Assembly (NCBI RefSeq): GCF_001652915.1
Contig: NZ_BBQI01000006.1
Span: 1-64,000, forward strand
Direction: 5' to 3'
DNA from: Cupriavidus sp. D384
Lineage (GTDB): Bacteria > Pseudomonadota > Gammaproteobacteria > Burkholderiales > Burkholderiaceae
Length of the DNA stretch: 64,000 nucleotides
The notes under the pieces are model-generated. The model worked only from the letters and a program-made list of their open reading frames with translations. It was not told where the DNA came from and did no database searches. Below, piece after piece: positions 56,801 to 63,948 of the stretch. Position numbers and translations under genes: made by a program. The number at the start of each line of letters is the position of its first letter. The first letter of the stretch is position 1.

Positions 56801-59082
56801 GAGCCGTCGGACTGGTCGCCGCCGGAGTTGAAGGCGTCCAGCGCCACGACGCCGTCGATCTGGGCGGTATTGCCCAGGCTGTCGCCCTCGTTGATCTCGC
56901 TCTGCGGATACGTGGCCTGGTACGCCTCGTCCACCGTGGCCTGGTAGCGGATCGTGGCAACGGTGGCGCCCTCGCGCGTGCTGTTGCCCGACAGGTCGCC
57001 GGCCAGGATGCCGATCGGCAGGCCCGCGTTGCGGATGGACCGCGCCAGGTCGAACGTGATGACCGTGCCGTTCGGCCCCTTGGCGCCAAGGGTAAAGACC
57101 AGCGGCACCGTGTACGTCTGGCCGTTCTGCTGGAACGTCATGACCGGCGTGCCGGAAAACGTCATGCCGTCGCCGAGCGTGTCGGTGATGGTGAGCTGGC
57201 CCGTGCGCAGCAGGGTCTGGCCGAACGCGAAATAGTCGGAGACGGCAATGTCGTACTGGAAGGCCAGCGTGTCGCCCGGCGACAGCCCGGCCGTGCCGGT
57301 ATCGCTGCCAATGCTCACGCTCTTGTGCAGCGTGATCGACTTGGCGGTAAAGCTCAGCGGGTCGCCATTGGCCGCCACTTCGACGAACGGCGGCGCGGGT
57401 GCCAGGGGGATATCGCGCGGGTCCAGCGGGGTCCAGTCGGCGGTGGCCTGCGGCGCGGCCACGGTGATGCCGCGATCGTCGCCGCTGACCGGGTCGAGCA
57501 CGTTGCTGCCGTCGCTGTCCGTCTGGGGCACGATAAAACGCACCACGGTATTGGTGGGCCCGGTGATCGCGGCGTAGACCACGGTGTACGACTTCACGTA
57601 AGCGCCGCCAGCCAGCACCGTGGCAATATCGCCGGCGTTCGTGTAGACCGTGCCGTCGGCCAGCGTCAGCGACGTGATATTGCCGCCCGCGGCCGGCGTG
57701 ATGCTGTCGACCAGGATCGTGCCGGGCAGGTTCTGCGAGATCGATACGTTGTTCAGGGTCTGGCCCGGGGCCGGCGTGGCCGTGACGGTCAGCGAATGCT
57801 CGAAGTTCTCGCCGGTGGCGGTCTCGCCTTCCACCATGTCGGTGGTCTGCGTCAGTTCCAGCGGGGTCGACTGCAGCGTGAAGGTGTCGAACGCGGTCTC
57901 CACCAGAGACGGATCCTGCGCGGGATTGTCCAGGGCATCGTTGCCGAACTGGAAGCCGCCGCGCACGCTGATGACGTGCGGCTTGTTGGCATCGGCCAGG
58001 TCGCTCATATGGACGTTGATGGTCACCGTTGCCGACGGCTGGCCATTGCTGAAGCTGGCATAGGGCAGCTCCAGCACCACGAGTTGGTCGCCCGCGCGGT
58101 AGCCGTAGTCGGAGGCGCGGATGACGAGCGGATTGCCGCTGGCGTCCTTGGCGATCGGGTGCAGCGCGGTGCCATCGGCGCCAAAGGTCACCACGTGGGC
58201 CACCAGCGGCGTGCCGAGATAGGTCGCCGAGACAAAGCTCACGCCATCGTCGCCGTCATAGCCGGTGGTGGGCATCAGGACGTCGAGATACGGCGCGTAC
58301 CCGGGTTGCGACGACGGATTGGTGAACGTGACGTTGACCGAGGCATCGCCACCGATCAGGATGGTTTCGCCGGTGCTGCCCAGCGTGGTGGTCGGGGCGG
58401 CATTGGCCAGCAGGCCGCTGTAGTGGTCAAGCTCCGTGGCGTTGACGTCGAGACGGCTTTCGATCGGGCCAGTGCTCGATTCCAGTATCCAGTCACCGCC
58501 CGAACTGGCGGCGCCCGTATCGTTGGTGGAGGCGGCCACGTCCGCGCCGGTGACACTGGCCAGCCGCTGGATCAGCGCCTCGCCTTCCGCGCCGGCGCCG
58601 GTACGGCAGCCATACAACAGGATGTCGGCGTCCTGGGTAAGGTGACTGGCCCAGCCCGCCGCACGGCCGGTATCGCCGGAACTGGCGGTCAGCTCGCTGG
58701 TGCCGAGGGTGATTTCACCGGGCGTGCCGTGCCCGAGAATCTGGATCGAACTGACCTGGCCGATGCGTTCCAGCGCCGCCAGCACCGCAGCCACGCCATC
58801 CTGTCCCGCCTCCACCACCAGCACTTCGGTACCGGGCGACGCACTTTGCGCGAGTTCGCTGGCCCCGTTGACGCGGGCATCGATTACCAGCAGTTGCTTA
58901 CCGGCGGGATGAGCGTCATGGGCATCGGGTGCCTGGGTGGGCGGCGGCGCGCCATCGGGCTGCGGTTGCTGGGCCTGCTGCTGGTGTTCGACGGCGACGC
59001 CGGCCGCGGCGTCGTACAGCAGTCGCGGCTCAAGGGCCAGAGCCCGGCTGGCCGGCAGGAATCTCGGTGGGACCTGGGACAT
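47875..59082 (-). CDS. Giant LEPR-xLL / DUF4347 / VCBS-repeat surface protein (3735 aa)
   Basis: Predicted giant adhesin or surface protein. Order: LEPRLL motif at 17-22 (ALEPRLLYDAAAG); DUF4347 domain about 64-230 with GHG (His118) and LYGC (Cys159), a caspase-like dyad; long run of DUF11/isopeptide-like beta domains about 230-1950; an SdrD-like B domain near 1850-1900; a cadherin-like domain about 1980-2095; eleven VCBS repeats about 2100-3550; and a charged Pro/Lys-rich C terminus. No Sec signal peptide and no RTX nonapeptides are visible. Start ATG 59082, with AAGGA 11 bases before it. First gene of the five-gene operon. LEPR-xLL/DUF4347 proteins are thought to be exported without classical signals. 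Confidence 0.85.
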   Translation of the reverse strand: MSQVPPRFLPASRALALEPRLLYDAAAGVAVEHQQQAQQPQPDGAPPPTQAPDAHDAHPAGKQLLVIDARVNGASELAQSASPGTEVLVVEAGQDGVAAVLAALERIGQVSSIQILGHGTPGEITLGTSELTASSGDTGRAAGWASHLTQDADILLYGCRTGAGAEGEALIQRLASVTGADVAASTNDTGAASSGGDWILESSTGPIESRLDVNATELDHYSGLLANAAPTTTLGSTGETILIGGDASVNVTFTNPSSQPGYAPYLDVLMPTTGYDGDDGVSFVSATYLGTPLVAHVVTFGADGTALHPIAKDASGNPLVIRASDYGYRAGDQLVVLELPYASFSNGQPSATVTINVHMSDLADANKPHVISVRGGFQFGNDALDNPAQDPSLVETAFDTFTLQSTPLELTQTTDMVEGETATGENFEHSLTVTATPAPGQTLNNVSISQNLPGTILVDSITPAAGGNITSLTLADGTVYTNAGDIATVLAGGAYVKSYTVVYAAITGPTNTVVRFIVPQTDSDGSNVLDPVSGDDRGITVAAPQATADWTPLDPRDIPLAPAPPFVEVAANGDPLSFTAKSITLHKSVSIGSDTGTAGLSPGDTLAFQYDIAVSDYFAFGQTLLRTGQLTITDTLGDGMTFSGTPVMTFQQNGQTYTVPLVFTLGAKGPNGTVITFDLARSIRNAGLPIGILAGDLSGNSTREGATVATIRYQATVDEAYQATYPQSEINEGDSLGNTAQIDGVVALDAFNSGGDQSDGSQTTVTVPTSSISTDVFLVNGVPPQGDFELHPGDVVTFRMSYDLTTGDYENFKLTAYLPLPLFDANVSWSNGIGVNQWSAGPGDTHPGSVISVTPGPGNSVIFDFGSFVLRGNIVGNNRIELLFTMRVGDQPFADQRSITVLGQSQQTTTIGQQPLISTDPALVQSVAEPTLNIKHGVVASTGGTVSGTTGTWSAAGTGGAAFTGAVTDLAAVDGMVTNMDAGDIIRLATAIENTGGGGAFDVSTTIALPSGLAFLNGSLGAANLRISRGDGTLLVAGVDYTVSGNSITFLDANNQASLMAGRPGSANDTSGANVVVITYDTVAQQGVLAGQNLQSSGVLTHYASVNGGTDFTPTDLVDTAAELVAVPVVTKFFQDGTSVPADGASSASQTPGANLVVGETMVYDIVVTLPEGSTQSLSLTDIVPAGMMLDTSFGNGGYQLITTQAGSGALTGDFNGTVTVASVGTTDGNPVADGSDARIVFSASSALGDNVVTNNSFVIRVRLVASNVIGNQAGTQLANSASVAYTDPDGDTPNGTTGVDRTVNLTGARPTVSVVEPTLVLGQTVATSGSIAGVDRGDVMTYTITISNGTGSGDFNAYDVQLRDVLPEELDGVTIIGVTLSGGATISGPGDFVIVNGVLQTAAGSKLDIPRGASVVIQVRGTVNALVGTSGSIDNPVNVSWTSLSGAVAGERTGTDGLLNTGVLNDYQVQNINETRVAAGGAISHVGGMLDTPLGTPTTSDPEDVAVGEIVHYRVAILVPEGATADTAVQIVLPEGMTFVNDGSALLSFISDPTAGGAPGLQTLDGSFIIGGTLYLNGGVNNAGETLLQGDLSGPLRAQGVIDPSRIDTSNPRVVTVRLGSLVNSNQDADFEGFYFEFNARVDNSAGVQAGTQLPVHAVFLSGSTVRTTTADVIERVVEPQITNLDKSVIAFNPGVGTPFGTATYSLGFSNTGTSTAYDVVLSDVLPAGGQGLAVQSVTIDGVAFAPNALPAGFTLTATGNQLTLNIAALQAGHSVGLIYTASLPNNVLLADTSATVTYTSLPDTFTNFAGTAVGTAGSVTGERTGSLSGPNDYQDADGAGVSYLSGTLWNDTDSATTSSTPDGPGIAGQTVTLTWAGADNDLTTTADNQVYTTTTDANGFYSFGVLGRGVFRVDAPPTIALANPTGTVNARIDSDGATQLARIQFTDGDGGVAVAGNVGYVERNDPPVNSLPASPSVNEDTPLAIVGLTISDPDAGTGLINVTLSVSHGVLTLSPGAAAIVAGALGTGSFTLQGSQADINAALATLVYTPSANFNGNETLVIRTDDRGQRGDVDGDGIPFEPTDDNLSDTDSLAITVIAVNDAPIAVADVDTAVEAGGTNNGTAGVNPTGNVIANDIDVDIATNQDVLTIVNVSFGATTVTVAPGVTPSLIAGNFGVLEMTDTGGYRYVVDNNNAAVQALRLSTDKLTEVFTYTITDLAGVTSTATLTITIQGANDTPTAVNDTGDATEAGGAANGTPGSDGLGNVLGNDTDVDAGDSKSVTRFASGVLGSLGPIVAVPAGGTADSGGASTLGQFGTLRIGADGSFHYVIENNNAQVQALNVGGTLTDTFSYEVTDVGGLRSVAVLTITIHGANDNPVAVDNAASASAAQVDVGTGTVIGTPVNPTGNVILDERVPGASGEIDSDVDNPVASDVVSQIRPDATGATDTAVTAGGVTINGAYGQLVINPDGSYQYLVDSTNAAVVVLGPNDTLRDAFVYTLLDPGGGTSTARLIVTVHGVNDNPVANDVSATASEAGGVANGSGGAPATGDATANDIDPDGDTITVVNIAFGGTSLAVPVGGSVTIAGLYGSLTINDHGEFTYNVNDSLAVVQALRRPTDTLTEVFTYTDSDGALTSSALIHIRITGTNDNPVAVNDATFALEAGGAGNAGLDPVGDVLANDSDVDANGETKVVAGARAGVESAGAVADSMSSSIQVVGQYGTLVLNTDGTFRYVVDNANPLVDGLNIGQSLSETFTYKVRDAAGATDLAELVVTINGANDPPVAAPQRADAFEAGGLANGTPGSNPAGNLLVASTDVDDFTRTVTAFRTGDRSATGSVTFGTIGQLLRGHYGSLLVNTDGSYQYFVDNDDPTVQRLRTAGDTLTEYFTFFVTDNGGLSDSNNLVVVIHGANDTPIAVADGSTAIERGGTFNGTPGQAAIGNVLNNDTDIDSGDSKTATAIQTSGGATGVIGTSLTGLYGGLVLNADGSYVYSVNDSLAAVQALKAGESLTETFTYTMRDTGGLTSQATLTITILGRYDAPVGVDDTTDATPASSVTPAIDATGNVLPNDTDVDAADTRAVSGIRAGAEAAGGTLTDVGTGTVRVNGLYGFLEIGPDGSFRYHADETNLVVRALSPGQSLTERFTYQVVDGGGLVDLAQLTVTIHGVNDLPHAPDVLTLAVEAGGVNNTTPGRDPVGNALVNATDPENGPLTVVGIRTGSETGSGTAGLIGVPLRGQYGTLVLRADGSFTYIVDNDLPAVQALRNPSDILLDNFTYTISDNFGGQDQANLRVLIFGKDDTPVAVNDQGAAIEAGGHLNAVPGADAVGNVLANDTDVDDNDTKTVTVITGPTGDGVVAGATVGRYGTLTVQTDGSYRYVVDNDNPTVQALRTAGETLTEVFTYTVTDAGGLSAVATLTITIAGQNDAPVARDDAGAVDNTRAETSTSGNVLPNDSDVDGGDHLEVIGVRPGTEAQGGTAVPPGTRIAGAYGFLTLNADGSYTYEIDLTNPAVLQAAGRGPILQDTFTYTIEDLAGATDQAQLVITLNIDAPYVPPPTFNYFSDLDEPGRRGGTNLGVDPVVFVTPEVRDAARAGEMGNFYIRGERPDLFLPPEIRATSIAAGLGQDPDNALMLQSTLRQLQAIASLEAARMAGRHGVVSLSADGWLPDPSVFALKGIEARPEKPAEKSEPQRGKPGQRAKPSATGPRAAASFSEQVRQLAARAVTPADGSRQEQP
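48440..52790 (-). repeat. Eleven tandem VCBS repeats inside the giant gene
   Basis: Each repeat starts near ND-PVA--D and carries a GNVL-NDTDVD segment, a YG-L-LN-DGSY-Y core and an ETFTYT closing strand, about 105-135 residues each. They vary between copies, so the array is old, but DNA is repetitive enough to complicate assembly. Confidence 0.8.
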
Positions 59083-59098
59083 GGAGGTATCGTCCTTT

Positions 59099-59118
59099 GG
59101 TGATAATTAATCGTCACC
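59099..59118. promoter_or_regulatory. Dyad upstream of the giant operon
   Basis: GGTGATAATTAATCGTCACC is palindromic in 16 of 20 positions and lies 16 bases upstream of the giant gene's ATG, overlapping where a promoter or translation start control would be. Regulator unknown. Confidence 0.45.
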
Positions 59119-59741
59119 TGAACCCGCCACACCTGTGTGCGGCAACTAATCCACTACTTGCCCATTGGCGGTGGCGTTCACCTGTTTAACTGGTCCATTG
59201 CCGGCGGCAGCCGACAATGGACAGGTTCGAACCATGCTGTGTTCGTCAAGCGAGGCCCGATCGGACCCCACTTCGCTTCTGTCGTAAGAGTAAATGTTCT
59301 AGCGTCACAACATTCAAGCGTTGACGAGCCGGCGTCGAAAAAGTGACAACCTCACCCGACTCAGTTGACGTTCCGCCGCCAAGACTGTATCGCGGCCAAG
59401 AATGTCGTTGTAGTGAAGCTTTGCAAGCGGCGATATGCATAAATTCGTCGCTGCGCTTCTGACAACTTCATTACGCATTTGGTGGGGGATGCAGCGGCCA
59501 GCTTTAATGTCTCGTTCATGGTTACATTTCCCCAAGAGACGAAAGCACTTTGGGTGGATCGGCTCTGATAGAGACTGGCGAGGACCTCGAGTCGAGCACG
59601 TGGGTGTTGCTTAAAGGAGGTCTATCGACCGATCCAGGGTCAAGCGGCTGAGCTTGCCGAACCACGGCCGCAGGCGGTTCGCCGTAAGGCAAAGCCCGGC
59701 AAGAAGCCTTCAGACGCTATGAGATGACTCAATCCGGCAGA
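59119..59741. other. Intergenic region upstream of the giant operon
   Basis: 620 bases. No recognised gene. A plus-strand frame ending at 59727 reads like a Lys/Pro-rich protein tail but has no start; no T-run terminator for the AspT gene was found here. Confidence 0.35.
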
Positions 59742-61442
59742 TCAAGCCGTCAGCGCCACGATGACTGTCCCCCACAACGCTAGCAACACGTTTCCCACGG
59801 CGTAGGCTACACCGTACCCCAGCGTCGGGACCGCGCTTTTCGCGGCTTCCTGGACTGCCGCCAGCGCTGGCGTGGCCGTCGACGCTCCTGCGCAGACGCC
59901 GAGCATGACGCCGGGATGCATCTTAAGTACCTTGTGCCCGATGAGAACACCCACCAGCATGGGAATGCTGACCGTCAACACTCCTGCGAGCAGGAGTGAA
60001 AGGCCGCTTGACTGAAGCCCCTTGACGAAGTCAGGCCCGGCATTCAGGCCTACGATGGCCACAAAACCTGTCAGTCCGATCGATTCGAACACCCATAAGG
60101 TTGGTCCCGGAATCCGGCCGAAGAGCCGTGGCTGTACGGAGCGCAGCCAGCCACATACCAGCCCACCCAGAAGCACCCCGACGCTCAAAGATAGGCCGAT
60201 CTCGACACCGCCAACGACGAGCGCCGGGACACCCACAAACGCGCCGACCACGATGCCCAGTGATACCAGCACCATGTCCGTCGCATTGGTCGCGCGATCT
60301 GCCACCCCAACTCTGTCGACGACAGCGTCTACGCTTGCGACGCTGCCCACAAGTGTCAGCACATCCCCACGGTTGAGTACGGTTTCGGGAGAGATCAAGA
60401 CCGGTGTACCGGCGCGGGTGACGCGCAGCACGAATACGCCGCGCGCACCCTGCTCCTTCGCCAGGTCGCCAAGCCGGCGACCGTCAATTGCTTTGGACGT
60501 GATCACCACGTCCAAAGCTTCCGCCTCAATGCCAAGCAACTCGCGGTCATCGATCTCGCGGACACCAGACCCCGGCCCTTCCATGCGTTCGACTAGCATG
60601 GCGCGCCGGCCCGTTACGCTAATAGCGTCGCCCGCGCGCAGCACCGTGTCTGGGCTCGCATTCGTGACAACCCCATCGCGCCGCACACGCTCTATGAAGA
60701 TACGCTGGTCGTCCATCGCCCCTTCCAGCTCCGCAACCGACGCGCCCACCAGCGGGCAGCCTCCATCGATGTGATATGCGCGAAACTCGAACTCGCGCCG
60801 CGCCGGCATACCCTGTGTAGAGCCGCCCTGCATCTTGTCTTCCAACTCGCGGCAGGCTGCGACCAGGTCCACCCCCATGAGCTTGGGCGCAAGCTGACTG
60901 AGAATCCACGCCGCGCCGATTACACCTACTAAATAGGTGACTGCAAACGCGACTGGGATCTGGTTAGTCAGGATCTGTCGATCGGCATCCGAGAGCGCAA
61001 GTCGCGAGATGGCATCGCTAGCCGTGCCGATAGTGGCCGACTCGGTTAGCGACCCTGCGATCACGCCGGCTGCGGTACCCGCCGGATAGCTAAACAGCTT
61101 GCTGACGGCGTAGGCCACTACAAGACCCGTCGTGGCCACGATCGCAGCCAACAGGGCCTGTTGCAGGCCGTCGCTACGCAAGCCACGAAAGAACTGCGGG
61201 CCGGTGCGAAACCCGATCGAAAACAGGAAGAGCAAGAAGAAGCACTGCTTCACTTCTCCGGATATCTTGAGCCCCAGTTGGCCGACCAGCACACCCGCGA
61301 GCAGCGTCCCAGTAACCGCGCCCAAGGTGAAGCTACCAATCTTGAGCTTGCCAAGCGCATAGCCCAGACCCAGCACGAGGAAGAAGGTGACCTCAGGGTG
61401 GCCGTGAAGCACGTGCAGGAACCAGTCAAACGCTGCGCTCAT
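59742..61442 (-). CDS. AspT-type aspartate:alanine exchanger family permease
   Basis: 566 residues. Two membrane halves (about 8-190 and 385-560) flank a soluble middle with two TrkA-C (RCK_C) domains. GYALGKLKIGSFTLGAVTG in the first helices and GVIAGSLTESATIGTASDAI match AspT/YidE-type transporters, which exchange aspartate and alanine. No aspartate decarboxylase gene is nearby, so the substrate is not certain. ATG 61442 has GGAG at good distance; ATG 61454 is also possible. Confidence 0.85.
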   Translation of the reverse strand: MSAAFDWFLHVLHGHPEVTFFLVLGLGYALGKLKIGSFTLGAVTGTLLAGVLVGQLGLKISGEVKQCFFLLFLFSIGFRTGPQFFRGLRSDGLQQALLAAIVATTGLVVAYAVSKLFSYPAGTAAGVIAGSLTESATIGTASDAISRLALSDADRQILTNQIPVAFAVTYLVGVIGAAWILSQLAPKLMGVDLVAACRELEDKMQGGSTQGMPARREFEFRAYHIDGGCPLVGASVAELEGAMDDQRIFIERVRRDGVVTNASPDTVLRAGDAISVTGRRAMLVERMEGPGSGVREIDDRELLGIEAEALDVVITSKAIDGRRLGDLAKEQGARGVFVLRVTRAGTPVLISPETVLNRGDVLTLVGSVASVDAVVDRVGVADRATNATDMVLVSLGIVVGAFVGVPALVVGGVEIGLSLSVGVLLGGLVCGWLRSVQPRLFGRIPGPTLWVFESIGLTGFVAIVGLNAGPDFVKGLQSSGLSLLLAGVLTVSIPMLVGVLIGHKVLKMHPGVMLGVCAGASTATPALAAVQEAAKSAVPTLGYGVAYAVGNVLLALWGTVIVALTA

Positions 61443-61831
61443 GGGAAACTCCATGACATGGCCCCCGGGCCGGTGCGCAAAGTAAAGCACAAAGCCTCGA
61501 CGTTGTGTATTTCCCAAAGGTGCACGCGCCGCCCTTCGCAGCCCCTTTCCGTTTTACCGCCCGCGTTTGCCGCAGTGCATCAGCGGACGGCCGACAATCC
61601 AATGTCCTGAACGCCAGCAGCGGCGTCATTTCGACGCTGCCGCCGGTCCGTGCGACACCCCGGTGCTCTCGATATTTTTAAGATCGCTCGCGCAAAAGAT
61701 TCACTTCCGCCACACGCATGGAGACGAAAGCATAGGAGGTCAGGCTGGCTTCCCGATGCCGCTCGGGCAAGCCCCAAACATCGCCGCTTGGCGCCACCCG
61801 CCCACCGCCCGGAGCACCAGTCGCCCTTGCC
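61443..61831. other. Divergent intergenic spacer
   Basis: About 390 bases between the AspT gene and the DUF4239 gene, transcribed away from each other. It should hold both promoters; no clear operator was found. Confidence 0.4.
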
Positions 61832-62596
61832 ATGGAACAAGTCATCCGACACCCGGCCGTCCTGTTCGTCCTGATGCTGATCCTGCTGGCCATTGCCACG
61901 GCCATCGGTGCCCTGGTCCTGCGGCAACTCCGGCCGATCCGCAGCGAGGGGCGGGACGACTTCAACATCATCCAGGGCGCCACACTGACATTGTTGGCGC
62001 TGCTGATTGGCTTCACGCTGTCGATGGCCGTGGGCCGCTACGACCAGCGCAAGAACCTGGAAGAGGAGGAAGCCAACGCCATCGGCACCGAATACCTGCG
62101 CGCGGACCTCATCGAGGGACCGGAGGCAGACAAGGTGAAGGCGCTGCTGGTGCGCTATCTCGACCAGCGACTGCTCTACTACCGGACGCGCGATCGCGAG
62201 CAACTCGGCGAGATCGCGACGACCACCGCGCAGGTCCAAGACGAGATGTGGAAGGTCGTGCGCGGCGTGGCGCGCGAAAAGCCGAATCCCATCACCGCGC
62301 TGGTGGTGGCCGGCATGAATGACGTCATCAATTCGCAGGGCTATGCCGAGGCCGCGTGGCTGAACCGGATTCCGGTGGCCGCCTGGTGCCTGATGATCAT
62401 CATCGCGTTCTTCAGCACGCTGATGCAGGGCTATGGCGCGCGCACCGAAACGTCGAAGGCGTTCCTGCTGTTCATCCTGCCGGTGACCGTATCGCTGTCG
62501 CTGGCGCTGATCGCCGATATCGACAGCCCGCGTGGCGGCCTGATCCGCGTGGCCCCGCAGAACCTCATGAGCCTGGAGGCATCGCTGCGCCGGTAG
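61832..62596 (+). CDS. DUF4239 (bestrophin-like) membrane protein
   Basis: 254 residues, same architecture as the 1702-2496 protein: N-terminal helices (about 8-30 and 48-66), EANAIGTEYLRADLI, soluble middle and C-terminal helices (about 183-230). Followed 37 bases later by the outer-membrane-type gene. Function unknown. Confidence 0.75.
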   Translation: MEQVIRHPAVLFVLMLILLAIATAIGALVLRQLRPIRSEGRDDFNIIQGATLTLLALLIGFTLSMAVGRYDQRKNLEEEEANAIGTEYLRADLIEGPEADKVKALLVRYLDQRLLYYRTRDREQLGEIATTTAQVQDEMWKVVRGVAREKPNPITALVVAGMNDVINSQGYAEAAWLNRIPVAAWCLMIIIAFFSTLMQGYGARTETSKAFLLFILPVTVSLSLALIADIDSPRGGLIRVAPQNLMSLEASLRR

Positions 62597-62633
62597 GCAG
62601 CATCGTGTTCGCACCCATTTCGAGGAGCCATGC

Positions 62634-63446
62634 ATGCGCAACGTCGTCCACCGTGGAGCGCTGGCCTGCATCCTGTCCGCCTTGTTCGCGGCCTCAGGAT
62701 CGGCGCTGGCCGAAGACTCCGCCGATCTCGCCAAGAAGCTCACCAACCCGGTTGCGGCGCTGATCAGCGTGCCGTTTCAGTTCAACTACGACCGTGGCAT
62801 CGGACCGGTGCACGACGGCGACCGGCTGACCATGAACTTCCAGCCCGTGGTGCCTATTTCCCTGAACGAAAATTGGAATCTCATCTCGCGGACGATCCTG
62901 CCAATCACCTATCAGTCGTCGGTCACGCCGGGCTCGGGATCGCAATCCGGCCTTGGCGACACCCTGCAGAGCGCCTTTTTCTCGCCGAAGCAGCCGACGG
63001 GCGGCGGCCTCATCTGGGGTGTCGGGCCCGCTCTCCTGCTGCCGACCGGGACCGAGAACCAGCTCAGCGGGCGCAAGTGGGGACTGGGCCCAACAGCCGT
63101 CGGACTGGTTCAGCATGGGCCGTGGACGTATGGTGCACTTGGCAACCACATCTGGTCGGTGGCGGGGGACAACGGGCGCCCGGCTGTGAGCAGCACGTTC
63201 ATCCAACCCTTCCTGTCATACACTACGCCGACGGCCTGGACTTACACGCTCAACACGGAATCGACCTACGACTGGAAGCAGACACACTGGAGCGTGCCGA
63301 TTCACGCGGGCGCCAGCAAGCTCGTCAAGATCGAAGGGCGGCCTGTCAGCTTCGGCCTGTACGCGACCTATTGGGCGAACTCACCGACGAGCGGCCCGCA
63401 CGGCTGGGGTGGCCGAGCGGTGATCACGCTACTATTTCCGAAATAG
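62634..63446 (+). CDS. Outer-membrane-type exported protein (neuromedin U/transporter-like)
   Basis: 270 residues. Signal peptide ending ALA (about 27). The mature protein is beta-rich with aromatic ends and terminates RAVITLLFPK, fitting a small beta-barrel of the family often labelled transporter or neuromedin U in proteobacteria. Exact role unknown. Likely co-transcribed with the DUF4239 gene. A minus-strand-oriented hairpin lies 43 bases after the stop. Confidence 0.7.
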   Translation: MRNVVHRGALACILSALFAASGSALAEDSADLAKKLTNPVAALISVPFQFNYDRGIGPVHDGDRLTMNFQPVVPISLNENWNLISRTILPITYQSSVTPGSGSQSGLGDTLQSAFFSPKQPTGGGLIWGVGPALLLPTGTENQLSGRKWGLGPTAVGLVQHGPWTYGALGNHIWSVAGDNGRPAVSSTFIQPFLSYTTPTAWTYTLNTESTYDWKQTHWSVPIHAGASKLVKIEGRPVSFGLYATYWANSPTSGPHGWGGRAVITLLFPK

Positions 63447-63489
63447 GGAAATCAGTAGAACCGATGATTTGGTCAAGCCAAAGAAAACA

Positions 63490-63516
63490 CCCTGACGGGC
63501 CGGGGGGGCGTCAGGG
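63490..63516 (-). terminator. Hairpin with minus-strand T-run
   Basis: CCCTGACG / CGTCAGGG perfect 8-bp stem; on the minus strand it is followed by GTTTTCTTT, so it best terminates transcription coming from the right. Confidence 0.6.
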
Positions 63517-63948
63517 CGAAAAAGGTTTGGCCGTGTCGCGGAAACACTGCCGAAGTGGATTGAAGCGCATCCTCAATACGCCCGCCACCCTCAAATGAGG
63601 GGTATTCCTCATTTCCCCTTAGCTCGCCTCGGCCGCTGGCATCTCCTCGCACTCGAGGCCAGCACGAGCCGCTCGATAGCCTGCGACAGCGTCGACGCCG
63701 CACTTACCGATGGGTCGCGGCCGATCCGGGGTCGCCAGGGGGAACGCGCCGTAGGAAAGCTGGTCATGAGGTCGGAGAGACCATCGTGGATGAAAACTCT
63801 AGCGCGACGCGATCCATACCCGGCTATAGGCGGCGTTTTGGTCCTTGGTGTAAGCAACGTCCGTCGATATGCTCAGCTCACGGGCAACGATGTATGAGGA
63901 TATGTGGTGCGGGAACTGGTTTCGCGGCCCTCCAAACAATGCCTCCGG
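63517..63948. other. Intergenic region with possible remnants
   Basis: 430 bases. AAATGAGG and CCTCATTT (63597-63618) form an inverted repeat. A minus-strand frame ending at 63619 reads like a protein C terminus but has no start. No gene called. Confidence 0.3.

Noticed and set aside
41854-59082. Type I secretion ABC ATPase or RTX repeats in the giant operon
   Set aside because: No Walker motifs or GGxGxDxxx repeats were found in any frame of the operon.
48118-59103. Very long plus-strand open frames (645, 988 and 1519 codons) opposite the giant gene
   Set aside because: They are antisense shadows caused by strong GC at third positions; their translations are low-complexity His/Arg/Gly/Val-rich, without domains, and the minus strand encodes clear VCBS and DUF4347 domains.
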